Assembly (NCBI GenBank): GCA_030549335.1
Contig: CM060192.1
Location: forward strand, 23,254,157-23,318,156
Reading direction: 5' to 3'
Source of the DNA: Pontederia crassipes
Lineage: Eukaryota; Streptophyta; Magnoliopsida; Commelinales; Pontederiaceae
Length of the DNA stretch: 64,000 nucleotides
The translations under genes and the position numbers were made by a program. Within the stretch, counting starts at the first letter, position 1. Each line of letters starts with the position of its first letter. Positions 11,420 through 22,195 of this stretch are shown here, one piece after another. The notes under the pieces were generated by a model that saw nothing but the letters and a program-made list of their open reading frames with translations, did no database searches and was not told the DNA's origin.

Positions 11420-12883
11420 CACCTTCGACAGTTTGAGTTTATGGAAGAGCTTTTCAAATGGGCGCCAAGAGTAAAGTATGACGGATCGCTAATGATGATG
11501 CAACGAATCGTACCAGACCTTATTGGAAGGATTATCGAAGCACATGTTGAAGATCTGGACTACCAAACCATGATGATAAAGATCAGTCAGAAAACGAAAG
11601 ACTTCAAAGTTTCCCAGGATGGTCGCATCAGGTACCATGATCGTCTATATGGACCGAATAACCTTGAACTCCGGAGAGAGGTTCTAGATGAATGTCACAA
11701 ATCTGAATTTGCAATCCACTAGGGAGTACAAAGATGTATAAGGATGTACGGAGAAGTTTCTGGTGGCCAGACATGAAGAAGGAGATCACAGAATATGTCC
11801 CCAGATGGATAGTCTGTCAACAAGTCAAAGTGGAACACCAGAAACTCCAGGGGACCTTGAAGAGTCTTGGCATTCCATAGTGGAAATGAAAAGAGATAGC
11901 AATGGATTTCGTCATGGGTCTGTCTCGGACTCTGAAAGGACATGATGCCATCTGGGTAATAGTGGACCGATTCCTAAATCGACCCACTTCCTACCCATTA
12001 AGGTAAAATAATTTCTTGATAGTCTAATGGATCTATATGTGTAGGAGATCGTTAGACTCCATGGGATCCCATCAGTCATTGTATTTGATAAAGATCCCAG
12101 ATTCACATTAAGATTTTGGAAGAACCTCCAGAACGCGTTTGGAACTAGACTTCGCTATAGTACTACTTCCATCCCCAGATTGACGGACAATAAAAAAGGA
12201 TGATCCAGATGCTGGAAGACATGCTTAGAGCATGCGCATTGGATTGGCATGGTAACTAGGACAAACATCTTCCTCTCATCGAGTTCTTTTACAACTATAG
12301 CTTCCATGTTAGTATAGGGATGTCACCCTTTGAGGCATTATATGGTCGACCATGTCGCTCCCCAGCATGTTGGGACGAAGTGGGCGAAAGAAAGATCTTG
12401 AGCGCTGAACTACAAAAGCAGACCCAAGAGTACACAGACAGAGTTGAGAGAATAAAGAAAAAAATGAAGTCAGCTCAAGATCGACAAAAGGCATATGCGG
12501 ACAAAAAATGTCGAGAATACACATTCAAGATAGGAGACCAAGTTCTACTTAAAGTCTCCTCCACCAAAGGTGTGATGCGATTTAGTAAGCGAGAAAAATT
12601 GAGCCTAAGGTATGTGGGTCCTTTTGAGATCTTAGATATGGTTGGGGACTCATCATGTAGGTTAGCTCTACCACCGGCGTATGCCAGAGTGCACAATGTT
12701 TTTCATGTCTTACTACTCCGAAAGTACAAGCATGACTACGCCAATGTGATCCAAATTGAGAAACTAAACTTTAAGGAGGACCTAACATATGAAGAACAAC
12801 CCACAGAAATACTAGAGTATCAAGAGCACCAGTATGGAAAAAAGAAAATATTGTTAGTCAAAGTAACATGGAAGCATCATTAG
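11420..12883 (+). pseudogene. Integrase of the Tekay-type element
   Basis: The N-terminal zinc finger keeps its His pair (CHKSEFAIH), but the expected first Cys of the CxxC pair is Trp (RWIVCQQVK). The core keeps D in IAMDFVMGL and D in VFDKDPRF. In the block that normally reads QSER-TIQ it reads Q-stop-KRMIQ, so the third catalytic acid (E) is changed to K. The C-terminal part, in one open frame from 12,320, has GMSPFEALYGRPCRSP, FKIGDQVLLKVS and SLRYVGPFEIL. At least three frame changes lie between 11,720 and 12,320. Confidence 0.85.
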
Positions 12884-12954
12884 GGAAAAGAGGCAACATG
12901 GGAAGTAGAATCAGAAATGCGCGAGAAATTCTCTGAATTATTCAGTAAATCCTA
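12770..12954 (+). pseudogene. Chromodomain-like tail of the integrase
   Basis: After EEQPTEILEYQEHQYG comes KKKILLVKVTWKHH, a stop at 12,881-12,883, then GKEATWEVESEMREKFSELF. This is the arrangement of plant chromoviral integrase tails, thought to steer integration to heterochromatin, and it is the main reason for the Tekay/Del call. Confidence 0.75.
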
Positions 12955-12985
12955 ACTTTTATCTAAATTCGAGGATAAATTTTAT

Positions 12986-12995
12986 TTTAAGGGGG
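12986..12995 (+). other. Polypurine tract before the 3' Tekay LTR
   Basis: TTTTAAGGGGG after the usual GAGGATAAATTTTA sequence, seven bases before the LTR starts at 13,002. It serves as plus-strand DNA primer in relatives. Confidence 0.75.
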
Positions 12996-13641
12996 TAATA
13001 ATGTAACGCATGCAAACTTCAAATAAGTAAGGAGGATTCAAAATTGAAATCAAGGTAATTAATGAAGGAAATTCGAAATGAATTCGGATTAAAAAAAAGG
13101 AAAGGAACGATCGACAAGGGGAGGAAATTCCTCCACCTGAATCCGTTTCGGATTCGGCCGACCAGGGGGCCGGCCGCTGCTATAAAGGGGACGTGAGGGA
13201 GTGCCCTCGCGCCCCCTTGGAAACCCTCGCCCGACCGCCGCTCTGCTGTCCTCTTCTTCTTCTTCAACTCCGACGATCGACGCGCGTGTGCGGGTGGCGA
13301 AGCAGAGCATGGCTACGACAATGAACAACGGACGATCCAACTTCACAGCGACCTTCTTCGAGTACGCAAGAGCCAATGAACCCCCCTGCCGATCAGGAAC
13401 GACCGGTGACTGCAGGATCGACGTACGACTCACCGACGAACTCCAACGGTCAAAAAAGAGGTACCTTAGAGTTTCAATCCCCTAGACGAAGAAATATTGA
13501 TCGTTTAATGCATATGAATAGTTCATTATGATTCTGAGATTGTTGGCTTCATTTTTCACATTTGGATTATCACGTTTTGATGGCCGAAAGGTCGCCGGAA
13601 TCGAAGAAGATGACCGGCGGCCCTGTTTTATCACAAGGACC

Positions 13642-13938
13642 GGTCGACCGATTCTATGAACGGTCGACCGATCCTGCAAAGGTTTCGCATCTGTTCATCT
13701 GTCGATCGGTCGACCGATCTTACTGGGGCAGTCGGCCGATCCACCTGTTACCCGACAGATCCGATCTCACGATCAGTCGATCGATCTTCCGAACGGTCGA
13801 CCGATCCGACGCGCAATGCACATCATCGAGATCTTACGATCGATCGATCGATCCAAGGACACACAAAGAAATTGATTGACCGACCCATGCGCATGGTCGA
13901 CTGATCCGACAGACTTTCGACAAAGAAGAAGGTCGACC
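13642..13938 (+). repeat. GGTCGACC palindrome array in the 3' Tekay LTR
   Basis: Five exact GGTCGACC octamers start at 13,642, 13,662, 13,708, 13,795 and 13,931, with degenerate copies continuing to about 14,045 (GATTGACC, GGTTGACC, AATCGACC). Several sites exact in the 5' LTR are mutated here and the reverse, mainly by C-to-T or G-to-A changes. Confidence 0.88.
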
Positions 13939-15360
13939 GATCCAAGAGGAACGGTTGACCGGTACTAGAGAATGGTCGATCGGTCCACATGGAACAATCG
14001 ACCGGTTCGGCTCAACCGAATCGAGAGGAACGATTGACCGGTCCAGTTAACCCAACTGGTTCAAATCGTCTGATTCAGTCCAACCCATCGGTTCAAGCTA
14101 ACCGGTTCAACCCACTCAGACCCATAGAGAGACATTGAATTGATTTTGATACGAGTATTGCCTTGATACGAGTATTGCCTTGTTCCGAGTCGGACTATGA
14201 TTCGATCTGAGTCAGGCTCTTGAACTCTAATAGGAGACTCGAACCAGTTCACCTATAACTAGCCGAGTCCTATTATAAAGAATTAATAACCATTTGGGTT
14301 CTAATTCATAGACTTCATGATAAGCAAAGATAAAATTATGAGATTGCTATGTGCCATCTCAATGTACGGAATAAAGATTACAGCATGGCATAGAGAGGAG
14401 CAGGTAGTTAGCTGAGGAGACAACGAACCTACTGATCTTCCGAGACCACTGTTCCTGAGATCACATGTCCTCTCCCACCTGTATCTCGAAAAAAGGTGAT
14501 GCATTGTCGCACTCCTTTTCCCAAAGAACATAGTATTGAGCCAGAGGGACATGTAACTAGCTGATGAGACAGTGAACCTGCAGGTCCTTAAAAGTCCAAT
14601 GTTCCTGGGGTGCAGGTCCTCTCCCACCTGCATTCTGAAATGGGTGATGCATTGTCACACCCCATCCTCAATATAGACTTACTCGCTTTACAGATTCAGA
14701 GAGGCACCTCTGACATTCCCAATATAATAAAGTCGATCTCGCATAGGATAACTGACTTTAAGGATATTATAGTAATGTAAAAGACGTAGTGCAACTCACA
14801 ACAAAATAATGCAAAGTAAAGTATTGTAGAGTAATGCATAGAACATAATATAGCAAAGCAGGGAACATGGTATGGTAAATATAACACAGAGTACTGTAAA
14901 GATAAGGTATGATGATAGTAAAGAACATAGTACAAATATTGATATAGTTGAAGCATGATATACGGCCCATTGTAGTCAATGATATACGACCCATTGATAT
15001 ATTTGTTATATGATTAATGTTGATCTTTATTTCATCGTCTATGCTTCTATTGTACTGAGCATATTTGCTCATGGGTATTTTGATTCCCCTGCATTGGGAT
15101 TTTGCAAATGAGAATTTCGCTTGATGAGGTGTGAAAGTACACAAAGCTTGGAGGATGTTGCACATGACTAACTTACATTATCAATGTCTTCCAATTGCTT
15201 TTAGATTATCTATTAATCTTGTTCGAAAGACATAATATTATTCCGCCTGTTGAACTTCCTCTTGAATATTGAGTGTGTTAAAAATTGTGGTTTCTTATTT
15301 TATTATAGACTAAACTAATATTTATGTCCTTTGATATTTCAATGTTAAAGCTTCCGTATT

Positions 15361-15918
15361 ATACACGCATGCATGAATGGCCCTTATAAGCTCTGCGCGC
15401 GCATGCATGGTTGCTTTTCAGGTTGCCGGAGCGGTGGGCGGCGCACTGGCGGTGGAGCCGCCCGAGCCTAAGAATGAGATCAGAGATAATCGACCACCGG
15501 AGAGCGTGGAAAGAAGAGCTTTGCTGACAGTGGCGATCACCTTGTTGGACTCCTTAATAGACTCCATTAATGCCGCGATCCATGGTGCTTCCCTCAAATT
15601 CATGGCCTTCTGGACGTGCGGTGTCCTAAAGGGTATCTTCCTCCAGCGGATCGTCGGAGTCAAGATACATACGAATCCTGCAAAGGTGAATTGCATGCAT
15701 GCATCGATATCTTTCCTTCATTTTTCCCAATATCTATTTTGTCAACGGATTCTTTTTTTTTTGTGTGTGTGGATGTTAAATGATCAATTATTTCTCAAAC
15801 CGAACAAGACTTGGACTAATCAATTTGTTAAAGCATATACATCATCATACATAAGCAATGAAAACATCGTTTGGCTACCTCTCAATTAAATGGATTAAAA
15901 AAAAACTAACATCAGTAT
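15361..15918 (+). other. Foreign segment inside the 3' LTR with an exon-like open frame
   Basis: This stretch has no counterpart in the 5' LTR. From 15,421 to 15,685 it is GC-richer and open on both strands. On the plus strand it is framed by a splice-acceptor-like CTTTTCAG and a donor-like AAGGTGAAT, giving a possible captured exon containing ERRALLTVAITLLDSLIDS and FLQRIVGVKI. The minus-strand frame (15,696-15,418) contains NLREAPWIAALMESIKESNK. I recognise neither product. It is most simply a host gene fragment carried in during repair or transduplication. Confidence 0.4.
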
Positions 15919-15972
15919 GACTGCCTATTATACTATTAATCATGATCATTCAACAAAATATATACGTGACAT
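15919..15972 (-). repeat. Inverted 54-bp piece of the Tekay LTR
   Basis: 15,919-15,972 is the reverse complement of 7,463-7,516 in the 5' LTR, with a handful of substitutions (starts GACTGCCTATTATACTAT, ends ATACGTGACAT). The LTR continues in normal orientation right after it. Confidence 0.88.
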
Positions 15973-16235
15973 AAGGGCGATTTTGGAGGCATTACAATTG
16001 TTACCCGAATAATCCTGAATCAATCGTATAGATTGAATTAATATGTGTTGGACGACCGTAATTGGAAAACGGAAAGAGATGATGCAAAATTGTTTGTTTT
16101 ATTACAGTTAAATGAAGTTTATAAAAAAAACAAAATAGAAAAATATTGTTGAGTACTATGGTAAGGAACTTTTGAACGGGTCATATGTACAATGTCTTAA
16201 TTTTTATGTATTACTATAGAAACATTTCTGCATTT

Positions 16236-16530
16236 TATTTATTAAACGAAGCCTCCTACTTTTAGTCAGATTGAATAATATTTCTATTTGGAAAATTGAA
16301 ACTAATATGAGAAGCTTTTAAATAAAGGGAGTAACAAATATTTCTGTATTTAATTAAACAAAGTCTCCTATTTTTAGTCAGATTGAATAATATTTTGTGG
16401 GTTTTATCTTATTTTCTTTTAGGTAAAGAAATATCTTATTTTCTAATGGAAATATCAAAACAAATAACATATCTTATTTAATTAATTACAGAACGTCTCC
16501 TACTTCTAGTCAAACAAACTATTATAATTA
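16236..16530 (+). repeat. Degenerate direct repeats upstream of the TIN1-like gene
   Basis: A block of the form ATTTAATTAAACAAAGTCTC followed by CTACTTTTAGTCAGATTGAA occurs at about 16,240-16,290 and 16,350-16,398, and more weakly at about 16,475-16,520. The period is roughly 110-120 bp. The blocks lie 470-760 bp upstream of the start codon, in very AT-rich DNA. Confidence 0.7.
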
Positions 16531-16849
16531 GCTTATTTAAAACATAATTAACTTTCCTACATAAAATTATATTGAACTAGTTTTTGGTAAAAATAAATGT
16601 CTATACAACAATAATAAAGTGTGTTATATTATTTCTATTCTTAACATAACATTAAGAAATAAATTAAATCATATAAATTCATGGAAGATGGAAAGAAAAA
16701 AACGTAATTGGGTCCATAGTCCTAAATATATAAAAAAATTGAATAGGAAACACACGTCTACGTTCATCCACAGCCCACGGCCTACTGCATACAGCCCGGA
16801 GCCCAATTGAAGTCGAACTGTTTGCCCTTGTTGGACGGTTGAACTCCGT

Positions 16850-16869
16850 CCAATGAGAAAGACCCCACG
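16850..16869 (+). promoter_or_regulatory. ER-stress-element-like site upstream of the TIN1-like gene
   Basis: CCAAT at 16,850 and CCACG at 16,865 are separated by 10 bases, about 130 bp before the start codon. The classical ERSE is CCAAT-N9-CCACG, bound by NF-Y plus a bZIP factor, so spacing is one base longer than canonical. The position and the gene identity make a role in the unfolded-protein response plausible but unproven. Confidence 0.45.
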
Positions 16870-16996
16870 GTCCAAATCAACAACTAAAATAACTATATTT
16901 TTTTCTTCTCCCTTCCTCTCGAAATTTGCTGCTTCGATTGAATCTTCGAAGACGAAACGAAGACGCGACATATTAACTCATAATAATAATAATTCC

Positions 16997-18950
16997 ATGG
17001 CGATTTCGCATCGTTTTCTTGCGGTTCTCCTCGTATTGCTCTCGGTCGGCTGTGCGAGCGCTCTGATCCCGCCGGAAAACCTCAGTCCCAAAGCGATCTC
17101 GGTAAGAATTCTGCGCAGTGCATCGATTTTTCATACAATTTTTTGTTTCTCTCATGGAGTTTTGTGCTTTCATTGCGAAGGATCTAAGGGACGGAATCGT
17201 GAAGAGGATAGGGCTCGGATCGGAGGACAAGGTGTTGGGATTCGATGCGAGGGACGCGTTGGTTGGGCATGCGGTGAAGTACGAATTCGGTGTGTTGGTC
17301 GACAAGAAGGTGATGCCGATCAAGCTCTTGGGGAATGTGAGCAATTGGGACTTTGTGGAGGTCCCGATCTTTAAGCCGGCGGCGACGGCGACGGAGGAAC
17401 AGGAGGAGAAGTGGCCGGCAGAGAGGAGGAGGCCGGACCCGAGATCTTCTCCGGCCTTGCCACCTTTCCAGCTCGCGGGGCCAATGAAGCTCCTGATTCG
17501 AGATGGCGACGATATGCGTCTCTCTTTCCCCGTAAGCAAACGTGTTGTTTCATCCCTATCAGTAATTTTAGGTTTAGCATAAAAAAACTTTGAACTTTTG
17601 ATTTGATCTCGTATCTACATTTTTGTTATATTTTCGTTAAAAAATATTAAATATTAATTCCATAATGCCATATTACGATTGTTTAGTTTTTTTTTAAAAA
17701 ATATTTTTTTTATTTTTTATTCGAAAAAGATTTTTTTAAATTCCAAAAATATTTTTTTTATTTTTTATTTGAAAAAGATAATGCTCCTTATCCTTTTTTT
17801 AGGAATATATGGAAGTATAAACACCAAAAAGATTTATATGTGTAAATTTATGATTGGATCTTAGAACTTCATAGTCATAAATAACTAAAGTTATTTTAAA
17901 TTTTTATATTAAGATCCACCAATTCAACTATTGGAATACATGGACTACATTAAATTTTTTATAGATTTACACTTGCATTTTTCTCTTTTTTAAACATATG
18001 TTACTTCATAAAGTCTTCTTTTTTAATCTTCAGGATTGTTATGTTGCTCCTTTGCTGATCCGATGTCTTGTTGAATTGATTACCCGAAGTAGCCACAATA
18101 ATCATCCAATTGATCTTCTTTTGCTACCTTGCAGCATGACGTAGAAGCTGGTGCAGTGAAGACGGTCGTCCTGTCAGATGGTGCCGTGGTGACAGTAAAA
18201 GGTGCCAGATCCGTGAGCCTTTCCAACCAAATTGCACTTCCCCTTCCTCTTAACCAGAGCCATCAAAAAGACCCAGATCAACCAGTGGCTTCAGGCCTCG
18301 TAACAATCGCTGAAGCCCTCCGGCACGCTTCGCGCTCCAGCGAGAAGCCTCTCCTCTCACTACGCATTGTTGGCCCTACGTCTCTCGCTTCTTCTCCCAC
18401 GGCGGCGCCGACTAATACGCTGAAGCTGAAGCGTCTTGCTCCAGGCCTTGTGAAGCTTTCCTCTCGAAATGTTCCAGCCCTACCCAGGAATATTGTTGGT
18501 GGATCTCGTCGCAGGGGCAGCAGCACATTGTGGCCGCTTCCATCGCTTAATGGGTCGGAATCTCAGCTCCTGGGATTTGAGAAGCTCTTGGCCTCTGTCC
18601 TAGGGCAGAGCGGCTCCGAGAAAGGATACTTCATGCTTGTGAAAGCCCAGGTCTCAGCAGAAACCTACATAAAGACGGACTATGCGGTGGAGAGGAAGCT
18701 GCATGAGGGAGAGGTTGACTGGTCGAAATACTCTTCATGGAGGACGAGGCCGGAGAAGGTGAGGCATCACTTCGAGGTGCTGGCCAGGGTTGGTGACGAT
18801 GGGAAGCTTATCCCGGAGAAGATCACCCAGGTCCAGCCGTTTGTTGTATCAGAGCCCGCTATAAAGTGGAGGTGGACGCTAAATGAGGCGCCAATGTCCA
18901 AAACACGCGTCAAAGAAGCCCGGCCCTCGTCTGTCTATTTCACTTTGTGA
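16997..18950 (+). CDS. TIN1: TIN1-like (tunicamycin-induced) ER protein, three exons
   Basis: Exons are 16,997-17,101, 17,181-17,531 and 18,135-18,950, joined at GT/AG sites with all junctions in phase 0, giving 423 residues. Residues 1-22 are a signal peptide (hydrophobic core LAVLLVLLSVG, small residues before the cut), so the product should enter the ER. Family-typical stretches follow: ENLSPKAIS, VLGFDARDALVGHAVKYEF, FQLAGPMKLLIRDGDDMRL, VKTVVLSDGAVVTVKGARSV, LSLRIVGPTSLAS, LKLKRLAPGLV and LLGFEKLLASVLG. I recognise these as the plant-specific TIN1 family (Arabidopsis At5g64510), named for induction by tunicamycin; the biochemical role is not established. Length is close to what I recall for the family. 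No stop or frameshift is present and exons are much GC-richer than the introns (79 and 603 bp). Intron 2 has a T/A-rich duplicated stretch at about 17,690-17,780. An ERSE-like site lies upstream. The start codon is chosen because it opens the signal peptide. Confidence 0.93.
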
Positions 18951-19540
18951 TCTTGAAGAACAATTCAGGGGGTAGGGAAAGAAAAGAGGACGTAGACTTA
19001 CCATCTTTTTTTCTTGTTTTCTTTTATTTAAGAAAACGTACGTATTCTATAATAGTTAGCCCAACAACCCTTCAAAATTATATATCCTTTTTTTTTCAAC
19101 AAAGAATTCTGTCCTAGCTCATGTGGTTTGGAGAACTTGTGTCTTTGGATGTAAATATATATATAGATTAAAAGCACAAGATTCTTTTACTATTGTGGTT
19201 TCGTTCTCAATTGCAACAAGTAGTTTCTAAGTTGTGCCATATAGCCTGTACTATATTCTTCTTCTCCTTTTTTATTTTAAAAACAAAATTTTAAGAACGA
19301 GAGTTGAGTGCAGGAAACATTGAATATGGTCCAAGGGTCGTTGCATGAGTGTCCAGATTTGATTCTATCCGAACTTAAACCCAATCAAATTTAATTAAAA
19401 TGGATCCAACTCGAATCTCATTAGGTCAAGTTTATCATCAAATTGTGCTTCATGCATACTTATGTAAATGTTTCCTCCCCTTTACATTATATGCTGCTTT
19501 CATATTTACTCTCGACTTTAGGTTGGAATCATGACTGTTA
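18951..19540. other. 3' flank of the TIN1-like gene
   Basis: T-rich sequence probably containing the 3' UTR (about 19,000-19,260), then AT-rich DNA with no supported gene. No single polyadenylation signal stands out. Confidence 0.5.
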
Positions 19541-19649
19541 AACTATTTTGGCATGGATTTAGTCACTCAAATTTTATCCATACATGTCTGGTATACCCAA
19601 GGATATAACAAGGGTGATAAGTGGATATGGAAACATGATACTCATGATA
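19541..19649 (+). pseudogene. LINE fragment, part 1 of 3 (before the CACTA insertion)
   Basis: Reads MDLVTQILSIHVWYTQGYNK then GDKWIWKHDTHD. Removing the CACTA element and one copy of its ATA duplication continues the frame directly into the zinc-binding region at 33,959 (DIPIAKYLYNF). No reverse transcriptase precedes it, so the LINE is 5'-truncated, as is common for such insertions. Confidence 0.6.
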
Positions 19650-19682
19650 TACTACAAGAAATTCGACGATTAGCGACACACG
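19650..19682 (+). repeat. Left terminal inverted repeat of the outer CACTA element
   Basis: TACTACAAG, then AAATTCGACGATTAGCGACA. It pairs imperfectly with the right end at 33,920-33,955. The leading base is T instead of the C of CACTA. Confidence 0.8.
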
Positions 19683-20950
19683 TTCAATCTCTAATGTGTC
19701 GCTAACTAGGCGCTAAAAAAAGTAGTGACGCATTAGCGTCGACTTAGCGTCACACGCCTGACGACGCAAAATTTTTGAAGCTATTAGCGTACATTGCGCC
19801 CACAATATATCAACGCTATTACCATTTTGTGTTAAGCCGACGCTACGGTGACAACTACAAGAAAACTGCCGAGTAGCAACGCAAAATAGCGTCGCAATAT
19901 CTAGTGATGCTAAGTCGATGCCACGAGCGTCGTTATAGCATCTAAGTTGAGTCACAAAAAGGAGACTCCACTTGTCTTCCAATAACGCCATATTAGCATT
20001 TCCTTAGCATTTCATGATATGGACTCTACAGGAGGCGTCATGAAGATGCTAATTAGCCGCTATTATTGCGCGCGACGAAGTGGGAATGCTTGGCAGATCT
20101 TAGTGCTATTGTGACGTCAACTTCTGTCGACGCGAACCTAGCGTCGCAGGTTATGAGACACTTTGTCTATGCTACGTCAAAGTCGATACGGGCTCCGTAT
20201 CTTTGTGCGGTTTTGAAGCTATTACTATCGACACTACGACGGTACCTAGCATCTCATGTGGTGCGACGTATGTAGACGCCAAAATAAAAATTTATTCCTA
20301 TAGTTGCCTACACATGTAACACATACAACTTTTAATTGACACTATTTTAACACTACTCCTTTGCCGGTATGTTTGAGGAACATATATGTTAATTAAGAAA
20401 TAGATTAATTATACGCTATCTATATTTATATAACTATATGTTATCTATTTTGACGCAACCCCATATATGTTAATATATATTATTTATACTAGACTTTAAT
20501 GAATAAATAAATTACATATTATATTTGTACCTTCAACATATATGTGTCTACATAATTACTTATATATGCCTACATCATATGTGTGTTCCTAAATATATAT
20601 TTGTTACCTATGTTATATATGTTACTTGTGCTTACAATATATATCATATCTTAATTATACATATGTTATTTTTATATTCTTAATCATGAAATTATGATGG
20701 TTGAATTAAGTGACATGATTTGTTACAAAATATCCCATTTTAGCGCCACCGTGAAAACTCAATAGCGTCGACTGAGCGCCACAATAGAGTCGCAATGATA
20801 GTCGACACTACAAAGGCACTATTGACGTCTCCTTGACGTTGCGACGTTGAGATGCTAAGATGTTTGAGACGCTACTGCAACGCTATGGTGTCGCTAATAT
20901 ATTTTAGTGACTCATTAGCGTCTCTATAGCGCCGCATTAGCCGACTTTTT
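19660..20950 (+). repeat. Left subterminal CACTA motif arrays
   Basis: Dense, both-orientation copies of AGCGTCG, GACGCTA and GCGCTAA type motifs at 19,660-20,280 and 20,740-20,950, with a few more at 21,385-21,430. Subterminal arrays like these bind the element's own regulatory protein in known En/Spm elements. The 20,290-20,735 gap is AT-rich filler. Confidence 0.8.
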
Positions 20951-21485
20951 ATTATCCTCATTTAATCAGGCACATATAGACATATAAATACACATATATA
21001 CTTATACTTATATATAACACGTACACATATACATATTATTATTACTTAATCTCGCACATATAAACATATACATACATACTTATAATACGTATACATATAC
21101 ATGTTATTGTCACTTAATCTCGCACATATAGAGACATATACATACGCGTATATACTTATAATACATATACATACACATGTATTAGATATACATATACACA
21201 AATTTGTCATATAAAGCTATTTCAATATAATCTTAATATAATATAAAGTTATAATGTGTAAACTTATAATATATAAACTTACAATGCATAAAATTATAAT
21301 ATAATATAAAATTGTAATATAATATAAAATTATAATATCATCTAAAGTTAAATCTTAACTCCTCTTAAATTATGAAAAATATTCGAAATGACGTCACTGT
21401 AGCCTCGAAATAGCGTTGCATTTTTGGGAGGCGCTAAATACTTAAGTTAAATCCCTAACCCCTATTTTGCATTTTCACTTTTCAT
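20951..21485. other. AT-rich leader within the CACTA element
   Basis: Composed of ACATATA-type and TATAATATAAA repeats without reading frames, ending with a short GCGTT/GCGCTAA motif pair near 21,412-21,436. The transition to GC-rich DNA at 21,490 is abrupt. Confidence 0.6.
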
Positions 21486-21489
21486 TGTT

Positions 21490-22195
21490 ACTTGCCAATT
21501 TTCACCATGACCGATGCCCTCTGCTCTGACCGATGCCCGACGCCGTCTACTCCGACACCCGACGCCATCTACTCCGACACCCGACGCCCTCTAATCCGAA
21601 ACCCGACGCCCGAAGCCCTACTCCGACCCCGCCCTCATCGACTGCCGTTGTTCGCCCTCGCCCTCCTCGCCTCCTTCGATGTCGTCATCCGCCCTCTTCC
21701 GACCCGCCCTCCGTGCCTCCTTTGATGTCATCGTTCGCCTCCTCTTACGCCCTCTGCCTTCCTCCTCCGACCTCCTCCGCTGCCCGCCTCCTTCCTCTTT
21801 CGCCCTTTTCCACCTCCACCTCCACCGCCCTCTGCTGCTGCCCTCCACCGCCTATCTCCTTGCTCCTCTATCCGGTGCCGCACTCCTCCGCCGCCCGTCA
21901 CTTTCCTCCACTGCCCTCCGCTGCCTTCTGGCTTCCTCCTCCGACCTCCTCCACGGCCCGCCGCCTTCCACCTCTGCCCTCTTCCACCTCCACCGCCCTC
22001 CTCCGCGCTCCTCCGCCGCCCGCCGCCTTCCTCCACCACCCTCTGCTGCCCTCCACCGCTGGTTCCGCCTTCCTCCACCACCCTCCGCTGCCCTCCTCCG
22101 CCCGGTGCCACCCTCCTCCGCTACCCGTCGCCTTCCTTCTCCGCCTCCACCGCCCTCTGCGCTGTTGTTCAGCCGACTGGTTGCAAGAAGGTATG
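21490..22195 (+). other. GC-rich, pyrimidine-biased island inside the CACTA element
   Basis: The plus strand is almost entirely C and T (CTCCGACACCCGACGCC units at about 21,540-21,625, then CCTCC/CCGCC runs). Several frames stay open on both strands because of this composition, giving Pro/Ser/Leu-rich or Gly/Arg-rich readings. A real first exon of the element or a captured host fragment cannot be told apart by eye. Composition is sharply unlike the flanking 30%-GC DNA. Confidence 0.6.

Larger units (their letters stand above)
5030..15996 (+). mobile_element. Ty3/gypsy LTR retrotransposon, Tekay/Del-type chromovirus, degenerate
   Basis: Two related LTRs begin with the same TGTAACGCATGCAAACTTC at 5,030 and 13,002. 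A primer-binding site TGGTATCAGAGC (tRNA-Met type) lies just after the 5' LTR, and a purine tract lies just before the 3' LTR. The domain order is gag, protease, RT, RNase H, integrase, chromodomain-like tail, which is gypsy order, and the chromodomain tail plus long LTRs point to the Tekay/Del lineage. The flanks GTTGT (5,025-5,029) and ATTGT (15,997-16,001) are a 5-bp target duplication with one mismatch. Every domain carries stops or frameshifts and the LTRs have many substitutions and indels between them, so this is an old, dead copy. Confidence 0.93.
13002..15996 (+). repeat. 3' LTR of the Tekay-type element, rearranged near its end
   Basis: Collinear with the 5' LTR from 13,002 to about 15,360, including the TATA box (13,181), GGTCGACC array and tandem duplication. 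From about 15,361 collinearity stops: a foreign ~550-bp segment and an inverted piece of LTR follow before the last ~24 bp (GGGCGATTTTGGAGGCATTACA) end the LTR at 15,996. Confidence 0.85.

Noticed and set aside
15418..15696. Minus-strand gene at the LTR insert
   Set aside because: Splice-like sites and frame favour the plus strand, and neither strand gives a recognised protein, so only an exon-like segment is claimed.
16669..16971. Minus-strand frame upstream of the TIN1-like gene
   Set aside because: Overlaps the promoter region of a well-supported plus-strand gene and resembles nothing known.
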